A stretch of 6,838 bases of DNA from Candidatus Woesearchaeota archaeon (GTDB lineage: Archaea > Nanobdellota > Nanobdellia > Woesearchaeales > WAPY01). Location of the stretch: NCBI GenBank assembly GCA_015520525.1, contig WAPY01000105.1, forward strand, positions 1 to 6,838, written 5' to 3'. Positions 1 through 5,927 of the stretch are shown here, piece after piece. Position numbers and translations under genes: made by a program. Numbering within the stretch: the first letter of the stretch is position 1; each line of letters begins with the position of its first letter. The notes beneath the pieces were generated by a model that worked only from the letters and a program-made list of their open reading frames with translations, made no database searches and was not told the origin of the DNA.

Positions 1-478
1 CCATTAAGATTAATGCTTATAACATTCTCAAAAGCATGATAAAGATCCTCCTGTGATAAATAAGCTTTAATTGTTTGTTCTGAAGTTATTTTGCTTTCAG
101 TTAGTTTATCAAAAAATTCAGTGTCTAATTTCTTATTTAAAATAATTTCATCTTGGTTTTCTAATCCTTCTATATTTATTTTGTTCTTTAGTTTTTCTTT
201 ATTTTTATTATAAATGTTGAATTCAAACTTATTTTTTTCTATGTCAAAAAATTCACAGAAAACACCTTCTAATACTTCATAAAATGAAGATGTTATATCT
301 CCAAATCAACTCTATGTCTATAATAAGACCTTAATTTTAATGGTTTATAAATCTCGTTTCTTTTAACAAATATTGATTTTATTATGTTTGGATTATAAGT
401 TTCTTTTTTAACTTCTATGCTTTTGACATTTGTATAGACATATCCTTTATTCAGAAGTTCATTTTTATAATGTCTTGT
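1..478 (-). pseudogene. Broken AT-rich gene of unknown function, frameshifted and running off the left edge
   Basis: I do not recognise this gene. On the minus strand one frame is open from 478 down to a stop at 293-295, and a second frame is open from 305 to the window edge (about 100 codons with no stop). They join near 299-309, where one missing T in a T run (GATTTGG, expected GATTTTGG) would restore a single protein of about 158 residues across Val-Asp-Phe-Gly-Asp-Ile. The product is rich in Lys, Asn, Glu and Ile and has no signal peptide or membrane segment. Neither frame has an ATG, GTG or TTG inside its open part. A TTG at 494-496, overlapping the transporter stop, would begin Ser-Lys-Lys-Ser but meets an in-frame TGA at 479-481. 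GC is about 23%, far below the neighbours, and the coding strand is A-rich where theirs is T-rich. It is a decayed or foreign remnant, or a real gene damaged by assembly errors. Coding character is fairly sure; function is unknown. Confidence 0.6.
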
Positions 479-488
479 TCAGGACTTC

Positions 489-1262
489 TTACTCAAAAAG
501 TTTAATCACAAGCATAAAAACAATACCAACAATAAGCCATAAAGCAGAAACCAACCTCTCCTTGCTCCTTTTGCTGTTTATTTCAGGAATCAAATCAGAA
601 GCTGATATGTAGAGAAAACTCCCGGCTGCGAAGGGCAGAAGGTAAGGAACCCAAGAAGAGTTTTTCATAACAAAATACCCCAAAATAACACCTAAGATAA
701 CACTACTCTGAGCAATAACACTGTTGTAAACCGACTTGACTTCATGCATGCCTCCATGAACCAAAACAGCGAATATGCCCAACTCTTCAGGAAGCTCATG
801 TGCCAAAATCATAATAGCGGTCACTATTCCCACAGGGACACTTACCAAAGCACTGCCGACTAAAACAACTCCATCAATAAAATTATGGATGAAATCTCCA
901 ATAAGGAGCAGGTAGGAAACAGAACTCACCTTATTAACCTTAATCTTATCCGAATCAACTCTCTTCTCTTTCTTCCTGCTCTCCATGCACCTATGCCAAT
1001 GAAGGAAGTCCTCAAGCAACAAGAAAAAGAGGAAACTGCATATTAAGATGATTGAGAATGTCAACGGCTCAACTCCCCGTTCAATAGATTCTGGTAAAAG
1101 ATGGAAGAAAGCACCGCCGAGTAAAGAGCCTGCAGCGAAGGCAACCATAGCATAAATAAAAGCGTTGAATGTTTTCCTGTTAAGCTTAAAAGTGAAAACA
1201 CCAACAAAACCAAGCAAAGTGTCCAAAACAGCGACGACCAAAGCGAAAAGCAGTGAGTTCAT
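489..1262 (-). CDS. ZIP-family divalent metal transporter
   Basis: This is an integral membrane carrier that moves Zn2+ or related divalent metals (Fe, Mn) into the cytoplasm. The 257-residue product fits prokaryotic ZIP proteins with eight predicted membrane helices. Helix 1 begins right after Met (NSLLFALVVAVLD), helix 2 carries GSLLGGAFFHLLPES, and helix 3 ends in EDFLHWHR. A charged Lys/Arg-rich loop of about 25 residues follows. Helix 4 holds HNFIDG (His126, Asn127, Asp130) and helix 5 holds HELPEE (His155, Glu156, Glu159), the paired metal-binding motifs of the family. Helices 6-8 complete the fold, with a conserved-looking SDLIPE near residue 221. I chose ATG 1262 over an in-frame TTG at 1319 because the TTG version adds a non-family extension and a TATA-like box lies 26-32 bases before the ATG. 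The gene diverges from the small-protein/HerA operon. Metal specificity cannot be read from the sequence. Family assignment is very sure. Confidence 0.93.
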   Translation of the reverse strand: MNSLLFALVVAVLDTLLGFVGVFTFKLNRKTFNAFIYAMVAFAAGSLLGGAFFHLLPESIERGVEPLTFSIILICSFLFFLLLEDFLHWHRCMESRKKEKRVDSDKIKVNKVSSVSYLLLIGDFIHNFIDGVVLVGSALVSVPVGIVTAIMILAHELPEELGIFAVLVHGGMHEVKSVYNSVIAQSSVILGVILGYFVMKNSSWVPYLLPFAAGSFLYISASDLIPEINSKRSKERLVSALWLIVGIVFMLVIKLFE

Positions 1263-1287
1263 AAAGAGTCCAGTATGGAAAAGAAGG

Positions 1288-1294
1288 ATAAAAA
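1288..1294 (-). promoter_or_regulatory. TATA-like box for the ZIP transporter gene
   Basis: On the minus strand the sequence reads TTTTTAT, within AGGTTTTTATCC, 26-32 bases upstream of the ATG at 1262. That is the distance expected of an archaeal TATA box from its start site if transcription begins at or near the start codon. No convincing Shine-Dalgarno sequence precedes this ATG, which supports a leaderless mRNA. This rests on spacing and composition only. Confidence 0.45.
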
Positions 1295-1353
1295 CCTTTT
1301 GGATTCGTGAAAATAACAAAGCGAAAATACATAAAGCGCACCAACAACAAAAA

Positions 1354-1361
1354 GTTTTTAA
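1354..1361 (+). promoter_or_regulatory. TATA-like box for the small protein/HerA operon
   Basis: GTTTTTAA lies 24-31 bases upstream of the ATG at 1385, the position expected for a TATA box driving a leaderless transcript. The same kind of box at similar spacing occurs before the other first genes in the window. It supports ATG 1385 over the GTG at 1307 as the translation start. The call is inference from position and composition. Confidence 0.45.
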
Positions 1362-1384
1362 CTCCTCTAATTATTTCAAGGAAC

Positions 1385-1762
1385 ATGGACCTAAAAGAGT
1401 GGGGCAGGATAATACTGAATCAAAGACAGAAACTCGGCAGGATAAAAGAAGTTATAATACTAAATAATGAGCCTGAGAAGGTAATCGACAACGAGGGAAA
1501 AGAACACAAGGTCATAATTGAAGATGACCTCAGAAAGGCCAAACCAACGGATAATTGCATAATCATAACACAGAATAACAAAAAGAATGTTACTGAATTA
1601 ATGAACAGGTGGGAGGAGTATGTGCAAAACAACGCGACAATTTATTTCATAAACAGCAATGGGAGTAAATGGTCCATAAATGCAAGAGTTCATAATTTCA
1701 TCGTAGAGGAGAAGAACTTAAAGAAAAGTCTTATGAGCCTCTACGAATCAAACAAAGAGTAG
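1385..1762 (+). CDS. Unrecognised 125-residue protein, first gene of the HerA-like operon
   Basis: I do not recognise this family. The 125-residue product has no signal peptide or membrane segment, so it is probably cytoplasmic. It opens with a basic stretch (WGRIILNQRQKLGRIK), then a likely beta pair around KEVIILNN and HKVIIEDD. Next comes an alternating pattern: strand DNCIIITQ (56-63), helix NVTELMNRWEEYV (68-80), strand ATIYFIN (84-90), a Trp-containing turn SKWSI, and a C-terminal helix with Lys and Glu. This suggests a compact alpha/beta fold. The start is ATG 1385, with a TATA-like box 24-31 bases upstream; a GTG at 1307 would add 26 basic residues and place the start well outside the box spacing. 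The stop is 12 bases before the HerA-like gene, so the two are almost certainly co-transcribed. A role as regulator or partner of the ATPase is inference from position alone. The gene's reality is well supported by length, codon use and spacing. Confidence 0.82.
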   Translation: MDLKEWGRIILNQRQKLGRIKEVIILNNEPEKVIDNEGKEHKVIIEDDLRKAKPTDNCIIITQNNKKNVTELMNRWEEYVQNNATIYFINSNGSKWSINARVHNFIVEEKNLKKSLMSLYESNKE

Positions 1763-1766
1763 AGGG
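1762..1766 (+). promoter_or_regulatory. Shine-Dalgarno site of the HerA-like gene
   Basis: GAGGG overlaps the last base of the upstream stop codon and lies 8 bases before the ATG at 1775. It matches part of the usual anti-Shine-Dalgarno complement. It fixes the HerA-like start and contrasts with the first genes of transcripts, which lack such a site at proper spacing. This is the expected archaeal division between leaderless first genes and SD-led internal genes. Confidence 0.6.
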
Positions 1767-1774
1767 AATAGAAT

Positions 1775-3319
1775 ATGGCAGAGGATAAAAAGTTTGGTAG
1801 GATAATAAGCGGGAGCTTCAACAAAGTAATAATCAGAGAGAAAAACAATGCAGGCATAGAGCTTGGAGATTTGTTAATAGCGAAAAGAGGCAAATCAAAG
1901 ATACTGTTAAGAGTCTATGATTTAATGTATGGAAGCCAGCTAAGCCAACAGGCTCTTGAACTAATATCCGGCATAGATTTAGAGGGAGAGAACGAACTTG
2001 ACTTCTACGATAAGGAAGTGAGAACTTACAATTTGGCTGTAGCTGAAAACCTTCTTGAAATTAAAGACAATAATGTAAACAGCGCTAAAAAACTTCCTGA
2101 GTTTATGTCGAGCGTAAGATTAGTGAATGAGGAGGATATGAGATTTTTATCAAATGAGAAAAATCATTTTTTCGTAGGAAAGTTAAGGTCAGGCTCAAAA
2201 CAGCTGAACCTTGACATAAAATTAGACGCGTCAAAGATCCTCAAACATCACATTTTAATAGCAGCAACAACGGGAAGAGGAAAGAGCAACCTTGCAAAAG
2301 TGATAATCTCAAACTTGATAAAAGATGATTCTGTAGGTGTTCTCGTGCTGGACCCCCACGACGAATATTATGGAAGAAATAGCTTTGGAATAAAAGATTA
2401 CGCAGAAATAAATAAAGACTTTGTGTATTACTCGCCTACAAAAGCTCCACAGTACCGCAACCTAAAGATAAACATAGAAACAATAAAACCCTCGCAATTA
2501 AACATTGACTGGAGCAGTGCACAAAACGACACAATTTACCTTTACTACAGAAGAAAGAAACAAGAATGGATTAAAGCAATATTGACGGATGAGTTCGACA
2601 AAAACGAAATCAATGAGGCAACAATGACTGTAATAAGGAGGAAGCTCCAAAACCTTCTCGGATTAAAGGTCGTGAATGGAAAAATAATACCAGAATCAAT
2701 ATTCACAACAGACGGAGCTAAGAATACAATAAAAGAAATAATAAAGTTTTTAGAGGAAGGAAAAACAGTAATAATAGATACTTCATCATTATCAAGCGAT
2801 GTTGAACTGCTCGTTGGCTCAATGATAACATCAAGCATAATGAACAGGTACAAATATTACAAGACAGAAGGAGCTCTTGATAAAAAACCAACAATATCAA
2901 TACTCCTGGAGGAAGCTCCGAGAGTCTTAAACAATGAGTCTTTACAGAAGAAAAACATATTCTCAACAATAGCAAGAGAAGGAAGAAAATTCAAGATAGG
3001 ACTTATAGCCATAACACAACTGCCATCCTTAATACCAAGGGAGATATTAGCAAACATGAATACTAAAATAATACTTGGAATTGAGATGGAGCAGGAAAGA
3101 CAGGCAATAATAAATTCCGCGTCTCAAGATTTAAGCACAAGCTCAAAGAGCATAGCATCCCTCGATGTGGGAGAAGCAATAATAACAAGCAGTTTCACAA
3201 AATTCGCAATACCAATAAAAGTCCCAGAATACAAGGAACATGTTACCAGCGTAAAGAAACAGAGCAACAGCCACTCAAGCGAAGACAATGTGAAAACAGG
3301 AATCTACGGATTCTCTTAA
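1775..3319 (+). CDS. HerA-family DUF87 ATPase (hexameric DNA translocase/helicase type)
   Basis: This is a member of the HerA/FtsK-like ATPases, ring-shaped motors that drive DNA during end resection, usually with the NurA nuclease. The 514 residues match HerA length. Residues about 5-95 form the beta-rich HAS-barrel-like N-terminus ([18 protein letters not shown]). The Walker A loop is ATTGRGKS at 164-171, with Ala where the first Gly usually lies. The HerA 'HGEY' element appears as DPHDEYYG (193-200). Walker B is [12 protein letters not shown] with Glu379/Glu380. The segment [18 protein letters not shown] (401-418) carries the likely arginine finger and sensor Gln415, followed by NTKIILGI, all typical of HerA. 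The C-terminal 25 residues are polar and probably disordered. It is translated from a good SD site 12 bases after the small-protein gene and converges on the Mre11-like gene. No nurA is in the window. The altered motifs suggest a paralog subgroup rather than canonical HerA, so I give no symbol. Confidence 0.9.
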   Translation: MAEDKKFGRIISGSFNKVIIREKNNAGIELGDLLIAKRGKSKILLRVYDLMYGSQLSQQALELISGIDLEGENELDFYDKEVRTYNLAVAENLLEIKDNNVNSAKKLPEFMSSVRLVNEEDMRFLSNEKNHFFVGKLRSGSKQLNLDIKLDASKILKHHILIAATTGRGKSNLAKVIISNLIKDDSVGVLVLDPHDEYYGRNSFGIKDYAEINKDFVYYSPTKAPQYRNLKINIETIKPSQLNIDWSSAQNDTIYLYYRRKKQEWIKAILTDEFDKNEINEATMTVIRRKLQNLLGLKVVNGKIIPESIFTTDGAKNTIKEIIKFLEEGKTVIIDTSSLSSDVELLVGSMITSSIMNRYKYYKTEGALDKKPTISILLEEAPRVLNNESLQKKNIFSTIAREGRKFKIGLIAITQLPSLIPREILANMNTKIILGIEMEQERQAIINSASQDLSTSSKSIASLDVGEAIITSSFTKFAIPIKVPEYKEHVTSVKKQSNSHSSEDNVKTGIYGFS

Positions 3320-3324
3320 TTAAG
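3315..3324. other. Palindrome at the convergent HerA/Mre11 junction
   Basis: The 10-base perfect palindrome CTTAATTAAG covers the HerA-like stop codon and most of the 9-base gap before the Mre11-like stop at 3329-3331. It is short and AT-rich, with no U-tract-backed hairpin of useful size, so I do not call it a terminator. It is recorded because it is the only structure in the junction. Confidence 0.3.
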
Positions 3325-3328
3325 CAAA

Positions 3329-4585
3329 TCAATTCTTACTTTTGTCATTAATAACCGTGTTTAATATAGCTGAAAATTCTGAAGAGAGTCTTAATTCAAA
3401 CTTCGACTTCGGCTCACCGTCAGCCTGCTCAGCTGAAAGAACATTCATCAACTTCCTGCTGAACTCAACAGGATCCTTGACAAAACTCAACCTGCCAATA
3501 TTCTCCAGCAAAGTTTTATCCTCCAACTCCTCCGGATTAGAAGCGACGACTTTAACATTGTTGAGTTCAACTCCTTCAAGAGAATAGGTATTTTTGAGAA
3601 CAAAATAAGCCCCCCTCTCATAAAGGAGGTTTATCAACGCGTTGAAATCTATGTCTGAAACCTTGCCTGAAGACAACTTTCCTGACACTCTCAGCAGGAC
3701 AATAGTATCATAAAATTCCTTTTCCATAATCTTATTTTTTAAATCAGAAAAAACATCTTGAGGGGATAAACCGTCGGCATCAAGCTTTATAGAATAAACA
3801 TTCTTAACAACGATTGGCTTGTAGGATAAGGAAACCTTCCTGCTTGACTCGTCAAAATTCACAACATAAAAACCCCCGCACTTAAGGGATTCGAGCTCTG
3901 AGAAGTTATTTGGAAAAACCGGCCCAGGATAAACAACCAATTTATTATTTGCTCTTTTCTCGATGATCTCATGAACATGACCAGCAGCGTAATAATCAAA
4001 ACCTTCAGGCAGATAAGATAAGGGAATAGCAGACGATAAATAAGCAGAATTGGAGATTAATTCGGAGACCGCAGAGTGAAAAACAAAGATTTTCATAAAA
4101 TCTTTAAACTTATTCAAGGTTTTATTAATTTCATCTAAGTCCAACATTTCATAATATGATTTTTCAAGGGACCTCCTGCGACCAGGCATTCCGAATAAAA
4201 CAACCTTGTGAACCTCGTCAACAAAGGGCTTTATAATCAACTTATCACCAACAACATCCGCCTTCGTCAAGAGAACAACCAAACCCGCCCTTTCTAAAGT
4301 TGATAAAAAAGTCTTCCCCGAAGGAGAAAAATCATGACTTCCTGGAATTGTATAAACTGGAATTCCTGCCTTCTTTAAATCTGAAAGCTTCTTTGTAACA
4401 TAATTCATAAAATCTATTCCCGGAAGAGCAGTGTTGAATAAATCTCCGGCAAAAACAACAAAATCAACATTCTCTTTTATACATAAATCAACTGCTCTGC
4501 CAAAAGCTGACAGTGAGAGAGAACTCATCTTTGGATCCCTCCAACCACCAACATGAGCATCCGCAATATGAGCAAACTTAACCAT
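3329..4585 (-). CDS. mre11: Mre11/SbcD-type DNA double-strand-break repair nuclease
   Basis: This is a metallophosphoesterase-fold nuclease predicted to process DNA ends, normally in complex with Rad50. The 418-residue product begins VKFAHIADAHVGG and carries the metal motifs in order: D-x-H (Asp9, His11), GDLFN (Asp48), GSHD (82-85), His170 in FHSAV, and GHVH (His203, His205). This spacing closely follows Pyrococcus Mre11 (Asp8, His10, Asp49, Asn84, His173, His206, His208). The one difference is Ser83 where Asn normally sits. The nuclease core spans about 1-235 and a capping-type domain follows. The last 100 residues could hold the Rad50-binding segment, but this is not provable here. ATG 4585 is chosen because the family begins exactly there and a TATA-like box lies 22-28 bases upstream; a TTG at 4636 would add 17 unrelated residues. 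It converges on the HerA-like gene with a 9-base gap. No rad50 is present in the window. It ends in TGA, showing TGA is a stop in this genome. Confidence 0.92.
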   Translation of the reverse strand: MVKFAHIADAHVGGWRDPKMSSLSLSAFGRAVDLCIKENVDFVVFAGDLFNTALPGIDFMNYVTKKLSDLKKAGIPVYTIPGSHDFSPSGKTFLSTLERAGLVVLLTKADVVGDKLIIKPFVDEVHKVVLFGMPGRRRSLEKSYYEMLDLDEINKTLNKFKDFMKIFVFHSAVSELISNSAYLSSAIPLSYLPEGFDYYAAGHVHEIIEKRANNKLVVYPGPVFPNNFSELESLKCGGFYVVNFDESSRKVSLSYKPIVVKNVYSIKLDADGLSPQDVFSDLKNKIMEKEFYDTIVLLRVSGKLSSGKVSDIDFNALINLLYERGAYFVLKNTYSLEGVELNNVKVVASNPEELEDKTLLENIGRLSFVKDPVEFSRKLMNVLSAEQADGEPKSKFELRLSSEFSAILNTVINDKSKN

Positions 4586-4606
4586 AAGAATAGGAATAAA
4601 AGGGTG

Positions 4607-4613
4607 TTTAAAA
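4607..4613 (-). promoter_or_regulatory. TATA-like box for the Mre11-like gene
   Basis: The minus strand reads TTTTAAA, inside GAGTTTTAAACACC, 22-28 bases upstream of the ATG at 4585. This fits an archaeal TATA box for a transcript beginning at the start codon. It lies within the 130-base divergent intergenic region shared with the subtilase gene. Inference is from spacing only. Confidence 0.45.
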
Positions 4614-4687
4614 CTCTTTTCATAAATAAACAACAAACCAATAAATTACCAGCGACCGTAAAAACAACTAAAAGAAATCAAGAAGAG

Positions 4688-4694
4688 ATTAAAA
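4688..4694 (+). promoter_or_regulatory. TATA-like box for the subtilase gene
   Basis: ATTAAAA lies 22-28 bases upstream of the ATG at 4716, matching the box spacing of the other first genes. A purine run GGGGGAG at 4695-4701 follows, but it sits 14 bases or more before the ATG, too far for a standard Shine-Dalgarno interaction. A leaderless transcript is the simplest reading. Confidence 0.42.
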
Positions 4695-4715
4695 GGGGGA
4701 GATTATAGAAAAAGT

Positions 4716-5927
4716 ATGCAACACATAGATGAGGTTTTGAGAAAATTCGACAAATACTCAGACAATGAAAAGATTGATATTTTAATGAAGAGCAGACCGG
4801 ATAAAGATTCAAAAGCAGGAATAAGAAAATACTTTGAGAGGAGAGGAATAAAAGTAATTGAGTACAAAATAATACCTTATATCTATATAAAAATAAGAGC
4901 TGGAGAATTGAGGAGAATAATGTATTCTATGAAGAAAAACAACGAAAGCACATTAAATCTTATAGAGGATTTAGAAGAATCTCATCAAGTTAAAGCAACA
5001 AATTACAAACTGGAAAAGATAGTTGATAAAGTTGAGCTTTGGGGCATGGACGCCATAAGGAGAGGGAGGGCAAGACAAATATTAACGCAAAGGGAAAATT
5101 ACAATGTGGGCGTGATAGACACCGGCGTTGATTACAACCACAAAGAATTGAAGGACAGGTTTGAAAAAATAAGAGGATATGATTTCATAAACGAAAATGA
5201 CAAACCCATGGACTTAAACGGCCACGGAACTCATGTGGCAGGAACAATAGCAGGTAGAGAAGTTGGAGTCTCAGACAACACAACCTTATATGCGTTGAGA
5301 GTTCTCGATGAAAATGGCTCCGGCTCTGAAGCTAATGTTATAAGAGCTATAGAGTGGGCTCTTGAAAATGACAAAGGCGTAAAGATAAATGCTGTGAATC
5401 TAAGCTTGGGAGCTCCAAACGCCTCAAAAGCATTTAGAGACTTATGCAGGATAGCTGTTGGGAGGGGATTAAAAATAATAGCAGCCGCCGGAAACGAAGA
5501 ATATGGATATGAATACCCCGCCGCATTCAAAGGGGTAATATCCGTTGCGGCAGTGAATGAGAACTTAGAGCACGCATACTTCAGCAACATAGCTGACACA
5601 AACATTATTTCTGCTCCAGGCGTGGACATAATATCAGCCTTTCCAAACAATAAATACGCTGTTTTATCAGGAACTTCAATGGCGACACCTCACACAACCG
5701 GAACAATTGCTCTATGCGGGATAAGAGACAAATTAGAAGATGTTTTATCAAAAACATCACAAAGACTGAACAACACAACAGAAGAACCATACAAAGATGT
5801 GTTTGGTTATGGACTCATAAGAGCTGACAGAATAGCTGCTTTAAAAACGAGCGAAGCCTACGAAGAATCAAGGGTCAAAGAAGAGTATGAAAGATTCATG
5901 AAGAAGGTTACAAGTCTGGAATTTTAA
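4716..5927 (+). CDS. Subtilisin-like serine protease (peptidase family S8), no signal peptide
   Basis: This is a subtilase that should cleave peptide bonds by an Asp-His-Ser triad. All signature blocks are present in the 403-residue product: VIDTGVDYNH with Asp135, DLNGHGTHVAGTIAG with His170, NLSLGA, AAAGNE with oxyanion-hole Asn260, and SGTSMATPHTTG with Ser321. It should therefore be catalytically competent. Residues about 17-95 look like an inhibitor-I9-type propeptide or chaperone domain (strand KVIEYKIIPYIYIKI, helix GELRRIMYSM). The N-terminus is charged and has no hydrophobic signal segment. The frame upstream has no ATG, GTG or TTG before an in-frame TAA at 4659-4661, so no hidden leader is possible. 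The last 25 residues form a charged helix (EESRVKEEYERFMKK). The enzyme is probably intracellular or exported by an unusual route. It diverges from the Mre11-like gene with its own TATA-like box, and its stop codon overlaps that of the debranching enzyme. Confidence 0.93.
   Translation: MQHIDEVLRKFDKYSDNEKIDILMKSRPDKDSKAGIRKYFERRGIKVIEYKIIPYIYIKIRAGELRRIMYSMKKNNESTLNLIEDLEESHQVKATNYKLEKIVDKVELWGMDAIRRGRARQILTQRENYNVGVIDTGVDYNHKELKDRFEKIRGYDFINENDKPMDLNGHGTHVAGTIAGREVGVSDNTTLYALRVLDENGSGSEANVIRAIEWALENDKGVKINAVNLSLGAPNASKAFRDLCRIAVGRGLKIIAAAGNEEYGYEYPAAFKGVISVAAVNENLEHAYFSNIADTNIISAPGVDIISAFPNNKYAVLSGTSMATPHTTGTIALCGIRDKLEDVLSKTSQRLNNTTEEPYKDVFGYGLIRADRIAALKTSEAYEESRVKEEYERFMKKVTSLEF
5924..5927. 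other. Interlocked stop codons in TTAA
   Basis: The palindrome TTAA supplies both stops. The plus-strand subtilase ends with TAA at 5925-5927, and the minus-strand debranching enzyme ends with TAA read from 5926 to 5924. There is no intergenic space and hence no room for a terminator between the genes, so each transcript must run into the other gene or end inside it. Confidence 0.9.

Noticed and set aside
295..310. Programmed -1 frameshift joining the two open frames
   Set aside because: No canonical X-XXY-YYZ slippery heptamer and no evident downstream stem-loop are present, and the gene also lacks a normal start.
479..481. TGA read as a sense codon (Trp or Gly recoding) in the broken gene
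   Set aside because: The Mre11-like gene ends in TGA, other genes use TGG for Trp and lack in-frame TGA, and the same locus also needs a frameshift, so decay or error is simpler.
430..612. 60-codon plus-strand frame across the composition break
   Set aside because: It is antisense to the transporter C-terminus and the broken gene, has a low-complexity leucine run, and shows no independent support.
1307..1384. GTG-initiated extension of the small protein by 26 residues
   Set aside because: The added segment is a basic, unstructured run over the divergent promoter region, and the TATA-like box at 1354-1361 would fall inside the coding sequence. ATG 1385 fits better.
1385..4585. Anti-phage defence system built on HerA plus a nuclease
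   Set aside because: HerA-based defence pairs with effectors such as Sir2 or DUF4297 domains, none of which is visible. The Mre11-like gene is on the opposite strand with its own promoter, and composition matches the housekeeping neighbours.
5231..5650. 139-codon open frame on the minus strand opposite the subtilase
   Set aside because: It lies wholly within the catalytic domain of the protease on the other strand, has no promoter-like box or coherent domain, and its amino acids follow the reverse complement of conserved subtilase motifs.
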